Shown: piece by piece, positions 13,038-25,144 of the stretch
Numbering within the stretch: position 1 is the first letter of the stretch
How the letters are laid out: each line of letters begins with the position of its first letter
Assembly (NCBI GenBank): GCA_018894105.1
Contig: CM032126.1
Location: forward strand, 12,675,001 to 12,739,000
DNA: 64,000 nucleotides
Reading direction: 5' to 3'
Origin: Jacaranda mimosifolia
Taxonomy: Eukaryota; Streptophyta; Magnoliopsida; Lamiales; Bignoniaceae
Program-made: the position numbers and the translations under genes
The notes under the pieces: generated by a model
The model's input: only the letters and a program-made list of their open reading frames with translations
Told to the model about the DNA's origin: nothing
The model's database searches: none

Positions 13038-13928
13038 ATGGTTGTGTGCTATATGGTCCGTATGGGCACAACCATGTACCAAGCTGTCACGCTTTGGTAA
13101 AAGTACTTGTTAGATTGGTAGAAGGTGATTCTGATATACATATCTTGTCTGGATTTATTGGAATGCATATGTTATTTGGGTTTGCTTGATCATACTTGTC
13201 TCTTGATTGCTTGAAATATGTTCTTGGAGCAATAACGCAGGAGAGATTTTGGTTTGCTAGACTGTTTTATGAATTCCACTTATATTTCTCGAATATCTTT
13301 CACTGAACAACTAATTTTAGATCATGAACTCACAGTGCACACATTTGGCACCCACTTAGTCTTTTACTCACATTCCTTTTCTTCTTTAACTTCCTTTTGT
13401 TAGTCCTAAATCCTAGACCTATTGAGGATGTTGAACCAGCTTCTGACGAGAACCAGAATTTAAGGTTTTCTTTGGAATGAGGACTTTGCAATAAGTTTAG
13501 CTTTATTGCCCTGTTGGCAAATTAGTTCTTCTCCTTTAATGATTTTTCAGTTGAAGAAAGAATATTGGACATTTTGAGTTTCTATGTTGCTAGAATTATT
13601 TGAATTATTATTAATGTTGGAGTTTTTTTTTTTTTTTTCTATTTAAGATCATGATTTTAGATAAGTGATATATTTTTAATTGAGATTGAGTTTCACGCCT
13701 CGAGACTAGTATATATGGTTAGATTTTGGGGCATGACATATGTTGATTCACTAATTGCTATACTTAAACTAGATCGAAGAATTAATTAAGAAAGACACTC
13801 CTCGAAATGGGAAATTATGATTATTAAGTCATATTATAGCCAAATCACTGCTAAAAGAATACTATGTAAGTGTATTAATATTTATATGCATTTTATTGGA
13901 ATACATGACAAGGATCTAGGGTGTCTAC

Positions 13929-15550
13929 TGTAGGGCGTGGATAGTACTTTTGTGGAGTTTTAAGGTGAGGATTAGCCATACTTTTTCTAGGAAAAAGAAC
14001 CTTTTGTTATTCATAAATCTCGATTTGTCTATTCGTATGTGTTTATTGCAACCATTCTGATGCTCATAACTCCCCTGTTGTGTCTACCTGTTCTTGTCCC
14101 TCATACTCCTCGGCCTTGCTGTCTGATCCCGCGCAATTGTCATCAATTCTTACTGAAAATGTCATTGAAATGGTCTTGATGACCAATTGCTTATCGTGTT
14201 TCTGAATATTTTTCTGCTTATCAATTGGAACAGCCTTCCCGAATATATTATACAGGTTGTGCCACTCTGTCTAGCGTTATGTTTTATATTCAGTTCATTA
14301 TTTTGAACTCAATCTTTGATATTGGCATTATGTTATGTTACTCTCGGGGATGCCCTTGGGAAGTTTGTTACCCGTAGAAACATCACAGGAAGTTGGACTT
14401 GGGACTAAGTTCGGAAAGACAGCTGGGGAAATAGATCGATGGCGATTGGTCTGCCGGCTAGTGCCTCCTCATGATTCTGACTCGCAGGTAGTTGGAGGTA
14501 ACTATCTAAGAGTGGTGGGATCTGGCATGTGGCCGGCCATACCACATGTCAATTATTTCCTATTGAGCTGAGTGCTCAAGCAATTGAGAGATAACGAAGA
14601 TTTTATGATATGTTTATTACCTATTATGCTTGTTATGTTTTGTTTTGGGAGCAATAAGGTTGGATTTTGCCAACAGTTTTGCTATGATTTGAACGTGGTT
14701 TCTATTATGACATGTTTTATTATGTCATGACTTTGTTATTATGTGTATCATTTGTTCGAGTCCCTATTTAGTCAATACATCATTTATAGCTTTCTAAAAT
14801 CTTGACTTCTTCATTATTTCATCGCATTTGTGTACTGATTTTGGTAGAAACATTGTCATCAGTTTCTTTGTGACCCTATATGTTTCCCCACACTAAGTCC
14901 TTAGGACTTACCCCTTTTGTTGTTTCATAATTCTTTCCTAGATAGGATTTGTTGGAGGACAGAAGGTCTGATGCTTGTCCAATTACTAATGTATATAGTT
15001 TTTGTAATAAACTAGGTGTCATGACTTTGTTATTATGTGTATCATTTGTTCGAGTCCCTATTTAGTCAATACATCATTTATAGCTTTCTAAAATCTTGAC
15101 TTCGTCATTATTTCGTTGCATTTGTGTACTGATTTTGGTAGAAACATTGTCATCAGTTTCTTTGTGACCCTATATGTTTCCCCACACTAAGTCCTTAGGA
15201 CTTACCCCTTTTGTTGTTTCTTAATTCTTTCCTGGATAGGATTTGTTGGAAGACAGAAGGTCTGATGCTTGTCCAAGTACTAATGTATATAGTTTTGTAA
15301 TAAACTAGGTGCATGTTTATGTACTTATGGACTTGACATGGTTGCACTCAACTCTTAGTTGCCTAGCTTTGGGATATGTTGTGTAAAACTGAATTTGTAA
15401 GCTCAATGTTACCTCCTCTTATGTAATTATCTGCGTGCTTTTTGGGCCTTGTAGTTTAGGTTTATTTCGATCGTTATCTTTTGGTACTATGCATTAGGAT
15501 AGAATGAGTAGTATCTTAGGTCAGGTCTCTTTCTTGGCTGAGGTGCTACA
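13929..15550 (-). repeat. LTR-like block in minus orientation
   Basis: Read on the minus strand the block starts TGTAGCACCTCAGCC, a common start of plant Ty3/gypsy LTRs, and could end at CCCTACA (13929). TGTAG/CTACA short inverted ends are present, but I see no target-site duplication. No polyprotein is attached, so it is probably a solo or truncated LTR. The open frame at 14335-14571 inside it has no recognisable product. Confidence 0.45.
14723..15309. repeat. 294 bp tandem duplication
   Basis: 14723-15016 is followed directly by a second copy, 15017-15309. Both begin tgtcatgactttg and end aataaactaggt. By eye only about ten differences are seen, for example cttcttcatt versus cttcgtcatt, plus one T lost in a run. 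The copies therefore look recent relative to the surrounding decay. Confidence 0.9.
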
Positions 15551-15589
15551 TTAGTAATAAAATATAGTAAATGATAATACAAATTAAAC

Positions 15590-15965
15590 AATTGTCACTA
15601 GTTATATATATTGAGTGAAAAAAAAATTATTTTAATTATCATAAAGTTTTTTGAAAATTTGATAGAGACAAGGATTGTATCTAAGTTGTCATTTTGATAA
15701 TTATTGACAAATTTATAATGATAATCTCGTAAGAATGAGAATTCTGTCACAAATTATAGTGGCAATTTTTATTGTTACTAAATTATTATTATACATGTAT
15801 CACTAATTACAAATAGTGACAATTTAAAAATTCATTCTTATCATTATTAAGTCATATAGTGACAAAATGTATATCATTATCACCTAAAAAGTATCACTGG
15901 TGACAATATAAAAGTTATTATCATTTAATAATATTATTACTGACAATTTTCACATCGCCACTTAT
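15590..15965. repeat. AT-rich repeat with GTGACAAT/ATTGTCAC motifs, copy 1
   Basis: The stretch has many copies of tgacaat, ttgtcac and atcactaat in both orientations. Similar stretches occur at 17985-18350 and 43040-43450. Dense short motifs in both orientations suggest subterminal repeats of a non-autonomous CACTA-like element, but clear CACTA ends were not found. Confidence 0.4.
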
Positions 15966-16414
15966 TTTTGGTTATTGATATCATATTTCTTTTTTCATAT
16001 AGTTTTACCAAACTGTCTCACATATACATACACATATAAACTAGCAAGCTCTATGATCAGTCCTCCAATGTCTGGAGTCAGTAATTGCAACACTATTCTG
16101 TTAATTTATGAGCACTAGCAAGTTTTGTAATAGCTAGCGCGCGGGGCAAGTTATCCACAGTCCACTCAAATTAATCTCAATGAGAGTGGGATCCAAATAA
16201 TTGTGCCGATTTTTCAGTTAAAAAGGGGCGCTTCGAAAAAGATCAGCATATGGTTAAATTACGATCGAGATACTCTAAATGGGTAACCTGGCCACTGCAA
16301 TATTTATCCTCTAAAATTTTCTTCATTAATTTCCATTGTACCCAAAGGATAAATTATGTAAAAGAAAAACTTTTTTGTCATCCATTAATGGGGATCTTGT
16401 TGAGATATTTCTTC

Positions 16415-16468
16415 TATATATATATATATATATATATAATTCCACATGCATGCATGCATGCATGCATA
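16415..16468. repeat. (TA)n followed by (CATG)n
   Basis: About 12 TA units (16415-16438) are followed by six CATG units (16445-16468). Confidence 0.95.
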
Positions 16469-17188
16469 TATAGTTGCATGCAAGGACTGAAAAAGACTTT
16501 AGATAGATTAAAAGGTTAGATTTCTTTATATTTGAAGAGAAGGCTAAGGGAAGAAGTAACCAACAAGTTAGAGACCAAGTCCGAGGTAGCATCATCAAAT
16601 TGATATGGTTACAAATATCATGTGCGTGCCTGTGTGTATGTTGTTTGTCAAGTGTGGGACAATAATTGTTTTGTTTGTGGGTTTGACTGAGGAACATTCA
16701 AGGAAGGTGTGGAGGAAGGTTGTTGTAAATCCAAGTTTACTCAAGTGGATCGGACGTTGTGAAGCACCAGTAATTGAATTTTATAATTATAACCAATAAA
16801 ATAAAGCAAAGTAATAAATATGCCCAGAATCAAGTGAAATTTGTATTCAATTGGAGAATTAATTACTCTTTTTGTGTGTTTGTGTCAAAATCTACACACA
16901 AAACTTAGTTACGTACGAACAATTGAATCAATTAACTTCACAAAAGATTAGTATGAGTTTTAATTTCTTAACCCTCATTTGTGCACACTGGACTTTTAAT
17001 TTTATTTTATGTTTCATCTCATATTTCAAATTATAATTGCATATATTTCAAGTATATTTAAGTTTAAATCAATTATTTTTATAAGAAAATATTTGCTACA
17101 CTTGATATGTGTTCATAAAATTGAATAGGAAATAAAATAAACTGAAATGAAAAATCAAAGTACTGCTTTTAGATATTACGAGGAGACT

Positions 17189-17215
17189 AAATTAATTAAT
17201 TAATTAATTAATTAA
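17189..17215. repeat. (TTAA)n microsatellite
   Basis: Six to seven perfect units of the self-complementary tetramer. Confidence 0.95.
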
Positions 17216-17430
17216 TCTGGATTGAACTCACCAAAAGTATTTGCAAGCCTCCACGAATGAAAGTCAAAATGAAGCTTATTTTTTATTTTCTTTTGAATGA
17301 GTAGAACCACTCGACAAAGGTGAAGGATATTCAACAGAATCACACCAACAAAAGTTTATCCTTGAAAATATTTAAGGCCGATGAGTATGCCTTCATGTGC
17401 ATGTGAAGACACTAGCAATAAAATTGGGTG

Positions 17431-17461
<31 letters not shown>
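17431..17461. repeat. (TA)n microsatellite
   Basis: About 15 TA units with one G interruption. Confidence 0.95.
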
Positions 17462-17984
17462 CATGTTTTGGAAACCATTATTGGTCGTGCATGCAATTAA
17501 TGGTTATTCTATCATCAATATGTGACCATATAATATATAACCATTGTCAATATTGCATCATGCCGCCATGCGTTAGAGAATATGATTTTGAAAATGGGGG
17601 TCACATTTGTCCTTTCAAACTCTGCCTTAGGTAACACTACCTCCTCAATTATTAAAATACACATTTTGACCTTTAAAATTGTATAATCTCCCCAACACTT
17701 TGCTCCCCCATATTGTACTAACACAAATATATAATAATTGTTTATTAGCTCCATAATTATTTCCCACTCATTCCTTTAATTTGCTACACGATCAATGAAA
17801 TATGTAGCTTAAATAAATGCAATGATTTTACCTTAATTTCTCTTTTTTTTTTTTTTTTATATTTTTACTCAAAAATGGCTAATTTATTGTTTACCCTTCT
17901 CTAAATCACATAAAGTGGGGGTAAGTTGTAATCAATTAGACATATTAAATAACAAAATATTTTTTTTGTCATTAAAATGATTCT

Positions 17985-18350
17985 TCTAAGTTAATTTAAA
18001 AGTGACAAGAGTTGTGTTTAAAATGTCATTGTTACCAATTAGTAATGTACTTATAATGATGATAAAAATTTGATTATAAAGTATAGTGATAAATATTGTT
18101 ATCATTAGGTTATTACTATACATATATGTAACTATAATTAATTAGCATTAAATAAGACTTAAAATATTAGTTATTCCTCAATATTGAGTTACAAACAAAA
18201 ACTTTTGTACTCAATACATATCACTACTGATAGATAGCGCAATACTTATTCTTACTTAATATACTTATAATCAGTGATAATTATTTATTATCACCTAATT
18301 TTTTTGTCATTAATATTAATTTTGATTATAGTGACTATAATGTTTTTTTA
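17985..18350. repeat. AT-rich repeat with GTGACAA/TTGTCA motifs, copy 2
   Basis: It has the same motif vocabulary as 15590-15965 (aagtgacaag, tgtcattgtta, atagtgataaat, atcacctaat). Alignment by eye is loose, so this is family-level similarity only. Confidence 0.35.
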
Positions 18351-19384
18351 TCTTTCATTCTAGGAATGACGTGAACTTTACGGAAAACGATCAGAAAAGG
18401 TATAATGCAGCATGCATGTACTGTTCTGTTTTTCTTATTTTTTCTTCAAGTTTCGGAACAAAATATTGTTTATGTTATTTGTTTCCAGAGTTGGTTTATC
18501 CAAGTATTTCAACGTTCAGAGTTGATGATAGAATGCAGGGGTAAGTGTCTATTTTAAAAGTTAACTGAGCTGGATATACTGTTATTTCAAACATATATAG
18601 ACTAAGACATCAATAACATCGTATTATTAGAATGAGATAGTAAAAAGTTTTATCCGATACATAAATCGTGGGACAAAATGTTATTAAATTGATATTATGA
18701 TTCTTAATGCAGACATTCTTTTTATTACTTCTTTTTGCTAAGATCACTGCAAAACCATCCATCTATAACGAACTTAATTTGGGCTACCTATATATATATA
18801 TATATATATGCCAGCTGTACACTCTACATTAGAAGGATTAGACACATAAAATATGTTCTAATTATTGCACCTGTTACACAGAACTTTTTGCAGAATTTTT
18901 ATGTATGGAAAACCAAAATCTTCACCCACACGCACACAGAGGAGTAAAGGGAGCTTGGGGGTCTATTCTCTCTCTATATATGTTTGAATCTGCAGGCCTC
19001 TCCATGCAACTTCCGTGACCACTGACCACTGCACGTCCCCAGTAGGCAGCAACAATAAATTAAACCTGGCCGACATATACACACAACCTTCAATTATATA
19101 TGTTAGTTAATTTTGCCAAGACATTAATTAATACCGTCACTAAATAATATCTGAACTTCAAAAGTATACATGTGACATTTGAATTAATCAATTACATGCA
19201 CGCTTAACATAATATTAGCTAGCTACCTAGCTTACTTACTACTATCTTAAACTATTTCTATGTATGTTGAACTTTTCCGTCTACAGCCAAATTACAAACA
19301 GAAAGGTGAAAACCTAAATATTATTATTATCACTTCAGCTGGATTAGTTAATATGTAAGACTTTGGTGGAAGTAATGGCCGCTG
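18351..19384. other. Downstream flank of the MYB gene
   Basis: No ORF of note. It contains a (TA)n run at 18788-18810. The MYB 3' untranslated region should lie just left of 19385, but no single polyadenylation signal stands out. Confidence 0.4.
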
Positions 19385-20671
19385 CTATTCACTACTTCTG
19401 GAAATGTTTGCCAGGGAGCAGGCAAAATTGGGATGGCTCATTATTTGTTCAGTGAAGTTGAGCTCTTGAAAATCAAAGACATTTAGAAGATCATATGGCA
19501 TTAATTCAGAGCCCAGTTCCGCCAGAAACATGTCGTCTTCAGTACTGGATCCATTAGTAGACCATGACGCACTTACACTTGCATTGTTGTCTAGAGAAAA
19601 TGATGGAGAAAGGCTTGAAACGGTTTCTTGAGACAATGGAGCAGAAGGAATTAATAATCCGCAATTATATGCATGCGCATTTTCTGTATAACTTTCAGGA
19701 ACTTCCATCAGTACTCCTGGAAGTGGGTTTTGAGCTGCCTGCAGCATTTCTTGATGGGAGTACTTCTCCTCCATTGGAAAATATGGTAACATATTATCAG
19801 CCGATAAGTTTGTGTTTCTGCTATAAATGGTCTCCACTGATGACGCTGAGGAAGGCGCAGGGTTGAAATTGTTTGTGGAACTTATGAAGAAGTTGGTGGC
19901 GGCCTCGCTGGTGGCGGCAGCGGTAGAGGCGCTAGTCCTACCTGCCGCCAATAGCTTCTTTTTCAACTTGGTATTCCAATAGTTTTTGACGTCATTATCT
20001 GTCCTGCCGGGGAGCTGTGAAGCTATGACCGACCACCTGTATGCGCCATAATATAATATACAGTTAATTTACTGTGCAGTCTTTATCGGTATAATTGACT
20101 AATCGAACAATTACAAATAATTAATCAAATGTCTTCCACAGGAAAACGTAAATTTAAAAATAAAATGAAAAAAATTCATGGAAGCAACAATTATTTTATG
20201 CTAATATTATGGCATCAATGATGATGAATAGATTTTTTCTTCTGGAGTTACCTGCTTCCAATACTGTTATAGAGTGTTAATATGATGTTATCTTCTTCCT
20301 CAGTAAAGCCTCCATGCTTGATGTTTGGTCTGAGATAATTAAGCCATCTCAGCCGACAACTCTTGCCGCAACGTTTAAGGCCTAATGAATGATCAGGTAA
20401 GAAAATGATCCAATCGACAACAACAACAACAACAACAACAAAAACAAATATATTATAACATGTTTTTGCAGCATGGAGAAATCAATTAATTCTACAACAT
20501 GTATTATGAGAAATAGGTAGATTGTCAAGGAAAACCTGCTTTTTGTGGCAAAGCTATCCAATTTCCACCAGTGCCATAGTTCTCAACATAGTTCTTGAGG
20601 GTGTTGTCTTCTTCAGGGGACCAGGGCCCTCTCTTTACTTTCGTTTTGTCACAGCAAGGTGCTCTTCCCAT
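19385..20671 (-). CDS. R2R3-MYB transcription factor, RAX/MYB36 group
   Basis: Three exons on the minus strand: 20671-20536, 20381-20252 and 20036-19385. They are joined by introns of 154 and 215 bases with GT/AG ends, giving 918 bases and 305 residues. The protein starts [17 protein letters not shown], then a typical R2 repeat (tryptophans in [23 protein letters not shown]). The R3 repeat has F in place of the first W (GGFTEEED), then [17 protein letters not shown] and [13 protein letters not shown]. Intron positions and the 130 base middle exon are those of most plant R2R3-MYBs. The [15 protein letters not shown] start and [12 protein letters not shown] match the Arabidopsis group of RAX1-3, MYB36, MYB68, MYB84 and MYB87, which regulates axillary meristems and root or endodermal differentiation. 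Which member it is cannot be decided here. I do not see the R3 signature for bHLH partners. The C-terminal half is Ser/Asn-rich with acidic patches ([17 protein letters not shown]), a likely activation region. A TATA-like ttatatg lies about 100 bases upstream on the minus strand. It is a DNA-binding nuclear protein and looks intact. Confidence 0.93.
20417..20440. repeat. (CAA)n microsatellite in MYB intron 1
   Basis: Eight units, lying within the first intron. Confidence 0.9.
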
Positions 20672-21734
20672 TAAAACTTGGTCAAAATTTAGCCAACTGG
20701 ACCGGGGGGCGGGGGGTGTTGGGGAGAAACTATCACTGGAAATTCTTCTTGTTTCCAGAATTCCAGTACTGCATATAAGAGAGCGAGGGGCGAGGTGAAA
20801 AACCAGGGGCCAGAAATCTATATGGTTTTAAAGGAGGAAAGCTTTAGTGAGCTTGACTTTGTCAAATATTTCAAGTTTCTTTTCTCCACTTTTAATTCAA
20901 AGCGTCCCTTTTTCTTTTGTTGGATAAAGAAAAGAACTTGGTCAATGCGGGTTCATGAAAGAGGTAATCTAATGTCAACATATTTTTGCTTTAGCTATCA
21001 GCTGAGGGGCCACCAAATTTTTGATTTGGTAAGATTGGATGTGTTCACATACAAGCAACCCTTCCTGCTCATGTGGAATGGTCAGCCTCCATTTATGGTC
21101 CCCCCATTCAACCTAAGGTTAAAATTCAACATAAAATTTTTATGAAGAATTCATGTGTCTAATTCTTTATTTAATATGTACAATTTCTGATCAATTGGAG
21201 CTTGTATATTTGGTTATATTTTTCTAGAGTTAATTACATTTATCTGCCCTTTAAAATAATGGTTAATTGGAGAAAAATAGCCAAAGCTACTTATAATTTA
21301 GAATTCAATCCCCACTTGAATTTTGTTGGACTCTACTCCTCAATCCAAAATAATTTTTTGAGTTCACTCCCCACTTGAGTAAAAAAGACAAAAAAATCCT
21401 CACTTCATTAAATGACAAGAATCCCTCCACTTGCCCCACTAACAAAAACGTTGCTTCAAAATAACTCCCCCCCCCCCAACCAACATTTTTTCTTCCTGTT
21501 CCCTCCATTTTGCGAACCCGATGCTTATCCTCTGCAACAACACTGGGTTCGCCATCTTCACGTTAGTGCTACAACAACACCTTCATCTCTTTCACTTTTT
21601 TATTTTGAAACTGATTTTTCACCATTTGTTTTGTTGCTAAAGCTAGAAGGATTTTTATTTTTGCTCCTCAATTGCATAGCCTACGAGGTAAGTTGTATAA
21701 TTTTCTATTTTGTTATTTTTGTATTGAAACACAA

Positions 21735-21767
<33 letters not shown>

Positions 21768-22514
21768 AAATCATACATTTCTTTATTTGCTTCTTGTTTG
21801 ATCTTGGTTTTAATTATTTTAAGCCTGATTTTGATATACTCAATTTATCCACAATTAGTCTTTTCTTTTATTAAAAGAAATCCCTAATATAAGTTCTTTC
21901 GTACTTGAATATTGTTAATTTATACTTCATTTATTTTTTTAATTGTATGCTTCAATTATTAGTTATATGAATTTAGTAATTATACAATTCATATAAATTG
22001 TAGTTTATATTAGTTGTTTGTAACTGAATTTTAGGAATATTATCTTATTTATGATGTATACGATGTGTATAAATCATGTTTAAGCATTTTTTGGGCATCC
22101 ATTCCTGAAAACTCATCATTAATATGATTAGTTTTATTTTCAAATAATATGGTATCAAAATTTAAATTTTTAATATTTGAATAGTTGCAGTATAGAAAAT
22201 ATCCAATTTTATATTATGTTCCAATTTTTTTGGTAGCAAAATTCAAGTTTCCAGTATTTAAATTATGAGTTTGCAGTACACAAAATTTCCAAATCAGTAT
22301 TCTGTGTAATTTTTTTTGAACAAAAATTGAAACTTTCAATACTTAAATTGTGAGTTGCAGTACACAAAACTCCTAATTCAGTATTATGTACAAGTTTTTT
22401 TTGGTACAAAAATTCAAAAATTCATTATTTAAATTATGAGTTGTAGTTCCAAACCTCCAATGCAGTATTTATGTAGTTACATATGTCTATATTTTCTATA
22501 GAAATAATGACTAA
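20672..22514. other. MYB upstream region and AT-rich intergenic sequence
   Basis: 20672 to about 21200 should hold the MYB promoter. A G-rich run (about 20703-20727) lies within 60 bases of the start codon. Further on are a C-run (21467-21477) and an (AAT)n microsatellite (21734-21757). From 22140 to 22440 the phrase gtagttcaca..aaaattcaa..attatgagtt recurs in imperfect copies. No coding gene is recognised. Confidence 0.4.
21734..21757. repeat. (AAT)n microsatellite followed by poly(A)
   Basis: Seven to eight AAT units, then about 14 A. Confidence 0.95.
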
Positions 22515-24330
22515 AACTTGGGGACCTAGACACTAAAATACCGAAGGTAATGGAGACTCCGAGCTGTATTCTCAGTGCTTTCCAGAGTACTTTAAAAATG
22601 TTATGAAGAGCTGGATGGTAAAATGAGCTTCAGACATACTGAAGCACTAACGAGAATTCCATTTTTGGCGTACCGTAAAATGACTAACTTAAGTTAATTG
22701 AGTACTGATAGTATTGTTAGAGTTGAAGCTCTCTTAAGGAAGTTTAATATTAGGTTTTTTTTTTTTTTGGTAATGATATTAGGCTTTCTTTTACTGCGAG
22801 GTACTTTTCTATTATTGTAAGGTTGTAGCACGTGGCGCAAGCTATAAATTTTGATATAAAGTTGAAATCAGAAACTATAAAATAATTATTTGAAGGAAAA
22901 AATAAAAATGCACTTGAGTAGAGATTTGTAAAAGGTTGAGACAGTTGGCAGAAAAAATGTAGTGATTAGGATATAGATGATTTTGTTAGGATACACATAC
23001 TACTAGTTTTTAATTCTATTTTGTTTCCAACTAGTAACTAGTCGACATTTAGATTCTTTCTGCCATATGAGGTTGATTTATCTTCCATTGACCTTTATGA
23101 TTGGGGAGTTGGTGCATTTAATTTTTTGCATGATGAGATTTTGGTGCATCTAGGAGGTGAAATGAGGAAAGGTCCAAGAAAAAAAATACTTTGATGGATG
23201 CAGTATCGGCCTGATGGTAACTTAATGGCATTGTTAATATTACTATGCTTTATTATTATTATTATTATTATTAAGTAACTATAACATTACATAATTCTTC
23301 TTTTGAATGACAGGCTTAGGTTTATGAATATATTCCTTGCTTGGGAATGACAAATTCATTGCGTTCATTTTCATGATTCCTTCGATGGTATGTGAGTGAG
23401 ATTCTCATAAAAGTTGCTAATACTAAAGAAAAATTTCAAAATGATTACTGGAAATATGGTAATTTCTTATCTTTATTGTTATAATAGTTTTATGTACATA
23501 TAAGATTACAAAATAAGCTGTAGAGTTTTGTTTGAACGAGTTCTACATATTTATCCATTCCCCGATGAGGAGAAATTGTTGTTACCAATATATCACAGAG
23601 CATCAATCGTTGATGTGTGTGGCTTGCAAGGAATGTTGAATGAGAAAGAGAGAGAGATAGAATTATTGAAAGAAAGACTTTTCTTGCTCGAGAATAAAGG
23701 ACTTGCTGTTGGAATTGGGGTCAAAGAGGAGAAAGACAAAGGGAAATTGCAAGAAAAAGAGCTAGAAGAAGAGGGAGAAGAAAAACAAGAGGACGATAAC
23801 GAGGAAGAAGATGAGGAATAAAAAAAGGAAGATAATGAGGAATAAGAGGAGGAATAAAAAGAGGAAGATAATGGGAAAGAAGAGGTGGAAAAACAAGAGG
23901 TGGAGAGGAAGATAATGGGGAAGAAGAGGTGGAGAGGAAGAGAAAGAGGAAAAAAAAGAAGAAACGGGGAGCAAAGAAAGGGCAAAGGGAAGGCGATGAT
24001 GGTGGAATGCATCCTAAAAGTCCTGAATTAGGGGATATTCCACCCTTGATAGTGACCATAGCTTCTATTATTAAACAAAGATAACAGCAAAAGTTTTTGT
24101 AAAGTTCGCTTATATTTATAATACATTTATTCAAGTATTTGAATAAAAACTAACAAATACTTTTGTAGGTTAAGTTTATGATTGGATACCTGAAACAGTC
24201 ATTGGGGTATATTATGCTGCAAAAGAAGTGCAAATACATTTTAGTCACCAAACAAAATGGGGGCCTGGACTATGGAGTTTATGTATGTATTTGGGCATAG
24301 TGTTGTGCAAAAAACACCAAGGATTTATCA
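22515..24330 (+). pseudogene. Broken gene: plant-mobile-domain-like, acidic coiled coil, Ulp1-like piece
   Basis: I do not recognise this as one known gene, but three pieces follow in order on the plus strand. (1) 22600-23360, in shifting frames, gives SFRHTEALTRIPFLAYRK, then LPYEVDLSSIDLYDWG and AQAYEYIPCLGM. These resemble the plant mobile domain or DUF1985-type proteins often carried by plant transposons. (2) 23528-23821 is one open frame with a coiled coil (LNEKEREIELLKERLFLLEN) and a long Glu/Lys tail, continuing with stops to about 24000. (3) 24170-24300 reads LVTKQNGGLDYGVYVCIWA, like the catalytic Q..GxDCGxxV block of C48/Ulp1 SUMO peptidases, but with Tyr where the catalytic Cys should be. 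Ulp1-like genes of this build are known inside some plant MULEs and CACTA elements. Stops, frameshifts and the lost Cys mark it as dead. I found no terminal repeats around it. Confidence 0.4.
23250..23273. repeat. (TTA)n microsatellite
   Basis: Eight units. Confidence 0.95.
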
Positions 24331-25144
24331 AAATATGCAAATAATTGTTCTATAAATGCATATTGAGCACATATTGCTACAAAAATTCTGATCAATGAGC
24401 ATGGTTTAATGTATTTTAGGGGAGAACGATGGTCATTATCTAGATGAATTTACTTCTTTATAAGTGGATATTGAGGTAATTGTTTAAGTATTTTTTAGGT
24501 TCTTACTAGATAACATTCATAATTTGTGTATTTGGAGTATTACAATAGATGATGCTTATAGTTTATAGTATAATTTGGAAATTTATTTATAATATATACT
24601 GATAAAGATATATATGTTACATATTAGCTCAAAATAAGTACATAATTATGGATAACTTAGTACATAAATGTAGTTTTAAAGTACATAATCGCCAAAATTA
24701 ATTACTTTTTAGCAAATTTCCAGTATCATTCTCAGCACATAAGGGGTCAAGTTCACTTCGACCTAATTTGGCTATTGCATGATCACAAGACCAAGACGTA
24801 TTAGTCCTAGGTATCATATAGTCATGATAAGTTTAGTGGTTTTCGATGGTCGCGTTGGGAGGATTCATTTGGCTCATGCATCAATGGTTTATGCTAGTAT
24901 AAATGAGACCATAAATGGTTGGATGTGGGCATTTGTGTTCTCAATCATTTCAACATGTGCTATCATGATCATTTCTTCAACAAACGATGATTTTGTTGCA
25001 TTATGATGTTTTATGTGTTGTTCCAAGCATCAAATTGAGGCTAAACTTAGCCTTTGGAAAAGTAAGTACAGAAGCATGCAAAATAAATACATAACTAGGG
25101 ATAACTCGGTACTTAAACGTAATTCCAAAATATGTAATTAGGGG
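24331..25144. other. Unassigned sequence between pseudogene and SIRE remnant
   Basis: It includes an open frame at 24779-25006 whose translation I do not recognise. Two copies of a phrase like agtacataattatggataactt(a/g)gtac occur near 24640 and 25085, suggesting an old local duplication. Confidence 0.3.

Larger units (their letters stand above)
8835..13738 (+). repeat. Large LTR (probable solo LTR), chromovirus/Del-like Ty3/gypsy
   Basis: The block starts TGTAACACCCTG and ends TTTTGGGGCATGACA, both usual for the long LTRs of Tekay/Del-type Ty3/gypsy elements, and is about 4.9 kb. It contains the recurring phrase aatccgat..agggagaaagttatg common in such LTRs, two internal tandem arrays, and a tail with tcacgcctcgagact. 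No gag-pol and no second copy lie nearby, so it is best read as a solo LTR. The flanks (ATAGT before, TATGT after) do not form a convincing target-site duplication, so the boundaries or the solo status could be wrong. The many short ORFs inside have no recognisable product. Confidence 0.6.
15966..17984. other. Intergenic, microsatellite-rich
   Basis: No gene is recognised. It includes (TA)n, (CATG)n and (TTAA)n runs. Open frames at 16250-16799 and 17428-17754 run through these microsatellites and look accidental. Confidence 0.5.

Noticed and set aside
8835..15550. A single 6.7 kb element with ends TGTAACACC and GGTGCTACA and flanks ATAGT/TTAGT
   Set aside because: The ends pair at 8 of 9 bases and the flanks at 4 of 5, but 13728-13738 is a more usual end for the first LTR, and the minus strand from 15550 is a typical LTR start of its own. 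Two LTRs fit better, though this alternative is not excluded.
16250..16799. Overlapping ORFs on both strands
   Set aside because: They pass through (TA)n and (CATG)n microsatellites and show no domain.
19564..19866. 100-codon plus-strand ORF
   Set aside because: Shadow of MYB exon 3.
23593..24134. Long Ser/Phe/Leu-rich ORFs on the minus strand
   Set aside because: They are the complement of a purine-rich Glu/Lys coding tract on the plus strand and have no independent support.
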